Origin: Tissierellia bacterium | GTDB lineage: Bacteria; Bacillota; Clostridia; Tissierellales; Tissierellaceae | Direction of reading: 5' to 3' | Length of the DNA: 46,106 bases | NCBI GenBank assembly: GCA_012728125.1 | Contig: JAAYFT010000150.1 | Location: forward strand, 1-46,106 | In this document: positions 39,381-46,106 of the stretch, one piece after another | Layout of the letters: each line of letters opens with the position of its first letter | How positions within the stretch are numbered: the stretch's first letter is position 1 | Translations under genes and position numbers: made by a program | Notes under the pieces: model-generated | The model's database searches: none | What the model was told of the DNA's origin: nothing | Seen by the model: the letters and a program-made list of their open reading frames with translations, nothing else

Positions 39381-41204
39381 ATGACATTATATATAAATGA
39401 TGAAACAATAGAGAAGGTTAGAGAAGCCTCAGATATAGTAGATGTTATATCTGAATATGTTCCTTTGAAAAGATCAGGCTCTAATTTTGTAGGTTTATGT
39501 CCTTTTCACCATGAAAAAACACCATCCTTTACTGTTTCCCACACTAAGGATTTTTTCCATTGTTTTGGATGTGGTGAAGGTGGAGATGTTATAGCCTTCA
39601 TCATGAAAAGAGAAAACTTATCCTTTCCTGAAGCAGTAAAGTTTTTAGCAGATAGAGCTGGTATCACCATTGAAGAAAGAAAACCTAAAGATAACAAATA
39701 CTTAGAAGAGAGAAACAAGGGATATGAAATAAATAAAGTTGCTGCTAGATTTTTTTATAACAATTTAATAAAGAATAAAACTGCTTTAGAGTATTTATAC
39801 AAAAGAAAAATTAATAATAAGGTTATAAGACAGTTTGGTTTAGGTTATGCTTTAGATAATTGGAACGCCTTATACAATTATCTAAAGTCTCAAGGCTTTA
39901 AAGATGAAGAAATATTGAAGGTAGGACTAATTCGCAAAAGATCCAATAATGATGGATATTATGATGTATTTCGTAATAGGATAATTTTTCCCATAATAGA
40001 TATTAGGGGAAGGGTTATTGGATTTGGTGGTAGAGTCCTAGATGATTCTATGCCTAAATACTTAAACTCACAGGAGACTTATATTTTTAGCAAGGGAAAT
40101 AATCTATTTGGATTAAACCTAGTGAATAAGCTTTCTGATAGGAAAAAAATCATAGTAGTGGAAGGTTATATGGATGTTATCTCACTGTTTAACCATGGCA
40201 TAAATTATGCTGTAGCAAGTTTAGGCACTGCTCTTACTGAACAACAAGGCAAGTTGTTAAAGAGATATGGACAAAATATATATATTTGCTACGACACAGA
40301 TAATGCAGGTATAAAGGCAACTTTAAAAGCTATAGAAATACTAAGAAAATTAGATATTGAACCTAAAATAGTTATCTTAGACGGTTATAAGGATCCAGAT
40401 GATTTTTTAAAGGAAAATTCTACTGAGGACTTTGAAAGGAAATTGAACACTGCATATAACCATGTAGACTATAAAGTTTTTATCTACAAAAACAAATTTA
40501 ATATTAACCAAACCGAAGGGAAAATTGGATTCACAAAGGAAATTGCAAAGGTTATTAGGGGATTAAAATCACCTATTGAAAAAGATGTATATATAGATAA
40601 GATTTCTAAGGAAATGAATATTTCAAGGGAAGCAATAGAGAAGGAAGTATTTGGCAATAATAATAAAGTGGTAACAAACAAGAAGCCAATAGAAAGGAAA
40701 AATATTTCTCCAGTAAAAGTATCCTTGCCTACAGCAAACATCAGAGCTGAAGTAGATTTGCTGAGGCTTATGGTTTTCAACAAAGAATACTACGATAAAA
40801 TTATGCAGGAGCTTTCCTTAGATTATTATGAAAACTTGGAGTGTAGAGAAATTTTGAAAATAATATCAGATTTATATATAGAGGATGAGATCTTAAATGA
40901 AGATATGCTTTACGAAAGAGTAAAAGGCATGCCTAATCTTAATATGACATTAGTTGATGAAATAATAAAAAAACCAATTAACTTTTTACCTGAAACCGTT
41001 GATCAGATGATTAAAGACTTAGTAACTACTTTAAAAACAAATAGGTTGGAAAATGAAAGAAATAGAATAAAGAAGAAAATAGAAGAGATGGAGAAAAATC
41101 AAAATAGAAGTCCTCTTCAAGAAAAAGAATTTATTCAACTATGTATGGAACTAACTAACTTAAATAAAGAACTAAACCTCATTAGACATGAGGAAGGGAG
41201 GTAA
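39381..41204 (+). CDS. dnaG: DNA primase
   Basis: Zinc finger CPFHHEKTPSFTV...FHCFGCGEGGD, FPIIDIRGRVIGFGGR, TOPRIM VVEGYMDVI. Confidence 0.98.
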   Translation: MTLYINDETIEKVREASDIVDVISEYVPLKRSGSNFVGLCPFHHEKTPSFTVSHTKDFFHCFGCGEGGDVIAFIMKRENLSFPEAVKFLADRAGITIEERKPKDNKYLEERNKGYEINKVAARFFYNNLIKNKTALEYLYKRKINNKVIRQFGLGYALDNWNALYNYLKSQGFKDEEILKVGLIRKRSNNDGYYDVFRNRIIFPIIDIRGRVIGFGGRVLDDSMPKYLNSQETYIFSKGNNLFGLNLVNKLSDRKKIIVVEGYMDVISLFNHGINYAVASLGTALTEQQGKLLKRYGQNIYICYDTDNAGIKATLKAIEILRKLDIEPKIVILDGYKDPDDFLKENSTEDFERKLNTAYNHVDYKVFIYKNKFNINQTEGKIGFTKEIAKVIRGLKSPIEKDVYIDKISKEMNISREAIEKEVFGNNNKVVTNKKPIERKNISPVKVSLPTANIRAEVDLLRLMVFNKEYYDKIMQELSLDYYENLECREILKIISDLYIEDEILNEDMLYERVKGMPNLNMTLVDEIIKKPINFLPETVDQMIKDLVTTLKTNRLENERNRIKKKIEEMEKNQNRSPLQEKEFIQLCMELTNLNKELNLIRHEEGR

Positions 41205-41210
41205 CTTAAG

Positions 41211-42365
41211 GTGGACCATTTAAATAAGGACAATGATAAGGCAAAGATGAGTCACATAGAGGCCGTTAAGAAATTGATTGAAAAAGGTAGAAAGGAAGGT
41301 TTTTTAACATATAATGAAATCATCGAATCCCTAGAGGAAATACAATTAGATGCAGAGCAGATAGAGGAAGTTTATCAAAGATTTGAAGATATGGGAATCG
41401 ATGTGTTAGGTGATAAGGATGATGAAGTATTATTAGATAGTGATGATCTAGACGAGGATATAGACAAAATTGACAGTGTTGATGATGATGATGAAGAGGA
41501 TGATTCAAAAGAAGATTTATCAGTACCTAAAGGTATCACAGTAGATGACCCAGTTAGGATGTATTTAAAAGAAATTGGGAAAATACCTTTATTAACAGGT
41601 GAAGAAGAAGTAGAATTGGCAAAAAGGATGCAAGAAGGAGACGAAATAGCAAAGAAGAAACTTGCCGAGGCAAATTTAAGGTTAGTAGTAAGTATAGCCA
41701 AAAGATATGTTGGTAGAGGAATGCTTTTCCTTGATTTAATTCAAGAAGGTAACTTAGGTCTTATGAAGGCTGTAGAAAAGTTTGATTATAGAAAGGGCTT
41801 TAAATTTAGTACTTATGCTACTTGGTGGATTCGCCAGGCAATTACTAGAGCCATAGCAGACCAAGCCAGAACTATTAGAATACCTGTCCATATGGTTGAG
41901 ACCATAAATAAACTAGTAAGAATTCAAAGACAACTGGTGCAAGAATTAGGAAGAGATCCAAGCCCTGAAGAAATAGGGAAAGAAATGGGCATGGAAGTAG
42001 AAAAGGTAAGAGTGATTATGAAAATTGCACAAGAGCCAGTATCCTTGGAAACTCCCATTGGTGAGGAAGAAGATTCTCACTTAGGAGACTTTATTCCTGA
42101 TGAAGAAGTGTTAGCACCAGCAGAAGCAGCTACTTTTACAATGCTGAGAGAGCAGCTAATAGATGTATTAGAAACCTTAACTCCAAGGGAACAAAAGGTC
42201 CTGAGACTTAGATTTGGATTAGATGATGGCAGAGCTAGAACCTTAGAAGAAGTAGGTAAGGAGTTTGAAGTAACTAGGGAAAGGATTAGACAAATAGAAG
42301 CTAAGGCCTTAAGAAAGTTACGCCATCCTAGTAGAAGTAAAAAACTAAAGGATTTTCTAGAATAA
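41211..42365 (+). CDS. rpoD: RNA polymerase sigma factor RpoD/SigA
   Basis: [77 protein letters not shown] start. Confidence 0.99.
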   Translation: MDHLNKDNDKAKMSHIEAVKKLIEKGRKEGFLTYNEIIESLEEIQLDAEQIEEVYQRFEDMGIDVLGDKDDEVLLDSDDLDEDIDKIDSVDDDDEEDDSKEDLSVPKGITVDDPVRMYLKEIGKIPLLTGEEEVELAKRMQEGDEIAKKKLAEANLRLVVSIAKRYVGRGMLFLDLIQEGNLGLMKAVEKFDYRKGFKFSTYATWWIRQAITRAIADQARTIRIPVHMVETINKLVRIQRQLVQELGRDPSPEEIGKEMGMEVEKVRVIMKIAQEPVSLETPIGEEEDSHLGDFIPDEEVLAPAEAATFTMLREQLIDVLETLTPREQKVLRLRFGLDDGRARTLEEVGKEFEVTRERIRQIEAKALRKLRHPSRSKKLKDFLE

Positions 42366-42399
42366 TTAAAGATTCGCCTAGCTGCGAATCTTTAATTAT
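42362..42399. terminator. Long perfect hairpin after rpoD
   Basis: 16-bp perfect arms ATAATTAAAGATTCGC-CTAGCT-GCGAATCTTTAATTAT, no clear downstream U-tract. Confidence 0.65.
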
Positions 42400-42421
42400 C
42401 CCTAAAGAAAGGAAGAAGGAC

Positions 42422-43117
42422 ATGAAATTATCAAATAGATTAATGGCTATAGCAAATTTTGTACCTAAAAACTCCATTGTTGCAGATATAGGTACTGACC
42501 ACGGATATATACCAGTTTATTTAGTGGAGAATAATATATCTAAAAAAGTTATAGGAACAGATATTTCAAAGGGTTCATTGGACAAAATAATTGAATACAT
42601 AAAAAACCTAAATTTAGAACATAAGATAGATGCAAGACTGGGCGATGGTCTAGAGGTAATAAAGCCCTACGAAATAGACACAGTTATTATAGCAGGAATG
42701 GGCGGTTTATTAATAAGGGATATTTTGGAAAAAGATAAAGAAGTAACTGACTCCATAGTAAACTTTATACTACAACCTATGGTAGCAGCTAAGGAATTGA
42801 GGGAATATTTGGTAGAAAATAGTTTTGAAATAATAAAAGAAGAATTAGTCAAGGAAGATAATAAATATTATGAAATAATCTTGGCAAAAAAGGGTAAGTC
42901 ATATATAGATAAGGAAATATATTATGAGATAAGCCACTTACTAATCAAGGAAAAACATCCCTTATTGAAAGAACTTACCCAGTTTAGATTAAGAGAGTTG
43001 GAAAAAATAGCTGAGGATATTAAAGACATTGATACTGAAAAATCTAAAGAAAGATATGTAGAGGTTACCAGTAAGATCAGGGACTATAAGGAGGTACTAA
43101 AAGAGATTGAAAGCTAA
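42422..43117 (+). CDS. trmK: tRNA (adenine(22)-N(1))-methyltransferase TrmK
   Basis: VADIGTDHGYIPVYLVE, IIAGMGGLLIRDILE, LQPMVAAKELREYL. Confidence 0.93.
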   Translation: MKLSNRLMAIANFVPKNSIVADIGTDHGYIPVYLVENNISKKVIGTDISKGSLDKIIEYIKNLNLEHKIDARLGDGLEVIKPYEIDTVIIAGMGGLLIRDILEKDKEVTDSIVNFILQPMVAAKELREYLVENSFEIIKEELVKEDNKYYEIILAKKGKSYIDKEIYYEISHLLIKEKHPLLKELTQFRLRELEKIAEDIKDIDTEKSKERYVEVTSKIRDYKEVLKEIES

Positions 43118-43889
43118 AGATATAATAGAATTAATGAATAATTGGGCACCTGCAGAATTAGTGGATAAATGGGATAATACTGGATTTCAAATAGGCAACC
43201 ATGAAAAGGAAGTTAAAAGGATAATAATAGCCTTAGATCTAGATGACAAAGTATACAAAAGGGCCTTAGATGGAGAGTTTCATATGATCATAACCCATCA
43301 CCCAATTATTTTTAAACCTATTTCAAGTATTACAACATCAACTTACAAGGAAAGGCTATTATTCAATTTAATTCAAAAGGATATAGTAGTCTATAATGCC
43401 CATACGAACCTAGATAGGACTCATAAGGGAGTAAATGATGAACTGGCAAAACTACTGGGACTAAAAAATCTAGAAGTACTGGAACTAGTAGAAGAGGGGG
43501 ATATTGGGTATGGAAGGGTAGGTGATATTGAAGAACAAAGTTTAAGGGATTATTTAACCTTTGTAAAGGAGAGGTTAAATACAGAATTTCTAATAGTATA
43601 TGGAGATCTGGAAAGGACCGTCAAAAGGGTTGCTGTATGTGGTGGAAGCGGCAGTGGGTTAATTTACGACGCTTATAAAAGAGGGGCCTCAATCTATATT
43701 ACAGGAGATATAAAATACCATGACGCCCAATATGGGGCAGAACTAGGCCTAACCATAGTTGACGCAGGACATTATCATACTGAAAAGGTTATCTTACCAG
43801 TAATAAAGGAATACCTAGAAAAAAACACACAGGATCATATCCTTATAGAGGTTTGGAGGGAGCCAAGTCCATCATACGGCATGTTTTAG
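43107..43889 (+). CDS. Nif3-like dinuclear metal center protein (YqfO/DUF34)
   Basis: APAELVDKWDNTGFQIG, HHPIIFKP, NAHTNLD, GGSGSGLIYDAYKRGASIYITGDIKYHDAQ; TTG start overlapping trmK. Confidence 0.94.
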   Translation: MKAKDIIELMNNWAPAELVDKWDNTGFQIGNHEKEVKRIIIALDLDDKVYKRALDGEFHMIITHHPIIFKPISSITTSTYKERLLFNLIQKDIVVYNAHTNLDRTHKGVNDELAKLLGLKNLEVLELVEEGDIGYGRVGDIEEQSLRDYLTFVKERLNTEFLIVYGDLERTVKRVAVCGGSGSGLIYDAYKRGASIYITGDIKYHDAQYGAELGLTIVDAGHYHTEKVILPVIKEYLEKNTQDHILIEVWREPSPSYGMF

Positions 43890-43906
43890 TCTTTGGAGGT
43901 GAGGTT

Positions 43907-44614
43907 ATGGTACAACTAGATTTGTTAAGTAGTTTAGAGACTCACCATGATTTGCTTAAATCCTACGAAAAGGAATTATTAGAACTAGAAGACAAACTAA
44001 AGCTTAAGGAACTGGTAAAAAGAATAAAAGTCAATGAAGCGAAATTAGAAAAAATTAAACTTATAAGGGATGAAACTAAGAAAAAGTTAAAATCATGTAA
44101 TAGTATGTTAGCCGAGTATAACTATAAAATTGAAGAAGTAGATAAAAATTTGTATAATGGCAGTACAACAGATGTAAAACAATTGGAATACTTAAGCAGG
44201 GAAAAGGATAGGCTTAAGGAGCTTGTTGGCAATAAGGAAACAGAAATTTTAAGCCTAATGGATGAAATGGAGTTAATAGATAAGGAGATCCTTCAAATTG
44301 AGGAATTCCTTCAAAAGTACAAGGAGAAAATCACTATACAAAGAAAAAAATATAGGCTACTAGAGCAAAAAATAAAAAATAAAATAGAAGAAGAAAGACA
44401 AGAAATCCTAACCATAGAAGATAATATGAGTAAGGGTTTACTGGAGAAGTATTACACTATAAAAAAGATTAAAGGCAGTGGAATATCAATCCCTCAAAAT
44501 GGAGTTTGTAATAGATGCTACATGGTTATACCCATGATGTTATTAGATAGGTTAAATAAAGGTGAACTTGTTTATTGCGAAAATTGCGGTAGAATATTAT
44601 GTAAACAAGACTAG
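43907..44614 (+). CDS. Coiled-coil C4-type zinc-ribbon domain protein (CdsZ-like)
   Basis: Long coiled coil; C-terminal GVCNRCYMVIP...VYCENCGRILC; ATG 43907 after RBS ggaggtgagg. Confidence 0.88.
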   Translation: MVQLDLLSSLETHHDLLKSYEKELLELEDKLKLKELVKRIKVNEAKLEKIKLIRDETKKKLKSCNSMLAEYNYKIEEVDKNLYNGSTTDVKQLEYLSREKDRLKELVGNKETEILSLMDEMELIDKEILQIEEFLQKYKEKITIQRKKYRLLEQKIKNKIEEERQEILTIEDNMSKGLLEKYYTIKKIKGSGISIPQNGVCNRCYMVIPMMLLDRLNKGELVYCENCGRILCKQD

Positions 44615-44623
44615 ATTTAACCA

Positions 44624-44652
44624 TTGAAACTTAGTTCTAATTATGTTATATT
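44624..44652 (+). promoter_or_regulatory. Sigma-A-type promoter for rnpB
   Basis: TTGAAA (44624-44629) - 17 nt - TATATT (44647-44652). Confidence 0.85.
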
Positions 44653-44657
44653 ATTTA

Positions 44658-45063
44658 GGAGTAAGTTGAATGGTCGCGTGCGTAAGCATGAGGAAAGTCC
44701 GTGCTCCATAGGGCAGGATGCTGGATAACGTCCAGTGGGGGCGACCCTAAGGCTAGTGCAACAGAGATATACCGCCAGAACTCTTACTTAGTTTATAATC
44801 TAATTTATAAACTAGGTTTGGAGTGAGATAGCTGATGAAAATTATTGAGGCTATCTGGCAAGGGTGGAAAGGTGAGGTAAGAGCTCACCAGCATTTAGGT
44901 GACTAAATGGCTATGTAAACCCCATCCGGAGCAAGACCAAAATAGAACGTAAAAAGATGGTTGCCCGCCATCGTTCAAATGGTAGGTCGCATGAACCTAT
45001 TGGTAACAATAGGTCTTAGATAGATGACCATTTAAACAGAACACGGCTTATAGACTTACTCCT
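44658..45063 (+). ncRNA. rnpB: RNase P RNA (appears A-type)
   Basis: GAGGAAAGTCCGTGCTCC, GTGCAACAGAGATATACCGCC, GGTGAGGTAAGAGCTCACCAG, 3' ACACGGCTTATAGACTTACTCC pairing with the 5' GGAGTAAGTT. Confidence 0.97.
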
Positions 45064-45070
45064 ATACATA

Positions 45071-45107
45071 ATGAAACCCAGCTTTATGCTGGGTTTCATA
45101 CTTTTTT
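45071..45107 (+). terminator. rnpB intrinsic terminator
   Basis: ATGAAACCCAGC-TTTAT-GCTGGGTTTCAT followed by ACTTTTTTG. Confidence 0.93.
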
Positions 45108-45147
45108 GATATCATCTATAAGGTTTATACTAGTACAATATTGTAGC

Positions 45148-46104
45148 TTATCTTGGAGCTACAATTTGCTTAAATCTTCCAATACTTGTCCAAGGCCAAA
45201 TTGAAATCCTTGGAATTTCATATTTTTCAGTATTTGGACTTACATATCCTTCCTTTACGGTAAATCCTAGCTTATAACCGGCCTCTATTAGTGCTTCAAT
45301 TGTAGTGTCATTATATCCACCAAAGGGATATGCTAAATAATCAGTGCCTAAGTCTTCCCTTATTTTACTTATGTCTTCAAGAATATCTTCCTTACTTAAT
45401 ACTGTTAGTGATGGCTCATCACCTGTATAGTTATGTAGATTATAGGTGTGGCTGTGGAATTCAAAAACATCTGATGTGTTTTTTATATCTTCATATCCTA
45501 CCCCTTTTAACTTAGTAGGGCTGAGAGTTCCTTTAGTAACATCTTCAACATTCTTTCCTATGACGAATATAGTAGCCCTTTGACCATGTTTTTTTAGGAT
45601 TGGATAAGCATATTCAATATTTGAATAATACCCATCATCAAAAGTTATAACAACTGTTTTCTTAGGTAAATCTATTTCTTTTGCTATAAACCTTTCTAAC
45701 TCTTCTAAAGTTGCTGTATAATAGCCATTATCTTTTAAATACTTCATCTGTTCTTTGAAACTATCAACACTAATAACAACACCATTCCCATTGTATGGAC
45801 TGGTTTTCAGGTCACCATCATATAAGTGGTGGTATAATAAAACAGGCACTTGTTTAGCTATACCTTGTTCTATTATCTTCATAAGCCTTACATTGTCTTG
45901 TTTTAGTTTTAAATTATCCTTTTCTAAGGCCCTTACTCTTTCAATTAGCCCTTCTATTCCTTGTAGGATCTCTGTATAATTACTTTCACTATTTTCTTTG
46001 GCATAAACAGCTTCTGGTCCTATGAGTGCACTAAAAAATATTAAAAAGACTAAAATTCCAACAAAAAACCTTTTGTAAATATGTATACATTTATTCTTAT
46101 TCAT
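45148..46104 (-). CDS. Polysaccharide deacetylase (NodB domain) with N-terminal signal/TM and coiled coil
   Basis: VPVLLYHHL, VVITFDDGYYSNIEYAYPILKKHGQRATIFVIG, FEFHSHTYNLH, AYPFGGYNDTTIEAL. Confidence 0.92.
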   Translation of the reverse strand: MNKNKCIHIYKRFFVGILVFLIFFSALIGPEAVYAKENSESNYTEILQGIEGLIERVRALEKDNLKLKQDNVRLMKIIEQGIAKQVPVLLYHHLYDGDLKTSPYNGNGVVISVDSFKEQMKYLKDNGYYTATLEELERFIAKEIDLPKKTVVITFDDGYYSNIEYAYPILKKHGQRATIFVIGKNVEDVTKGTLSPTKLKGVGYEDIKNTSDVFEFHSHTYNLHNYTGDEPSLTVLSKEDILEDISKIREDLGTDYLAYPFGGYNDTTIEALIEAGYKLGFTVKEGYVSPNTEKYEIPRISIWPWTSIGRFKQIVAPR

Positions 46105-46106
46105 AA

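Noticed and set aside
41460-41515. GAT/GAA-rich tract in rpoD (gatgatgatgatgaagaggatgattc)
   Set aside because: Low-complexity codons for the acidic linker near region 1.1 of the primary sigma factor; common, not a regulatory repeat.
45330-45515. Plus-strand ORFs at 45330 and 45755
   Set aside because: Antisense to the polysaccharide deacetylase with no RBS and no recognisable motif.
1-46106. CRISPR array, transposon, prophage, toxin-antitoxin or defence island
   Set aside because: No direct-repeat array, transposase, integrase, phage structural or nuclease/effector genes were seen; gene order is a conserved core cluster.

Overview
This 46.1-kb window comes from a low-GC, endospore-forming Firmicute, probably Clostridia/Tissierellia-like (inferred from codon usage and gene content). 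It is almost entirely a conserved housekeeping and sporulation supercluster whose order resembles the Bacillus subtilis comEC-to-sigA region: comEC-holA-rpsT(-)-gpr-spoIIP-lepB-lepA-hemW-hrcA-grpE-dnaK-dnaJ-prmA-rsmE-mtaB-HIT-rpsU-yqeY-nfeD-floA-hyp-yqfC-yqfD-phoH-pgpH-ybeY-dgkA/PAP2-DUF3048-cdd-era-recO-[T-box]-glyQ-glyS-ccpN-ppsR-dgt-dnaG-sigA-trmK-nif3-like-Zn-ribbon-rnpB, then a polysaccharide deacetylase on the minus strand. I found no CRISPR, tRNA, mobile element, prophage or defence island, and I do not see a wholly new multi-gene system. The most useful observations are local: (1) the ccpN-type repressor has no ATG/GTG/TTG start for its HTH domain and apparently starts at ATT behind a strong Shine-Dalgarno; the supplied ORF track truncates it by 44 codons; (2) a consensus-perfect sigma-H promoter lies in front of dnaG-sigA; (3) a hairpin sequesters the spoIIP ribosome-binding site; (4) an unannotated 26-aa membrane ORF sits before comEC, and ComEC has an extra C-terminal TM segment; (5) a perfect 18-bp dyad overlaps the dgt promoter region; (6) a canonical terminator lies inside the 3' end of an orphan ORF upstream of lepA; (7) a lipid kinase and PAP2-phosphatase-like domain are fused in one chain. 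All family calls come from motif recognition, not database searches.
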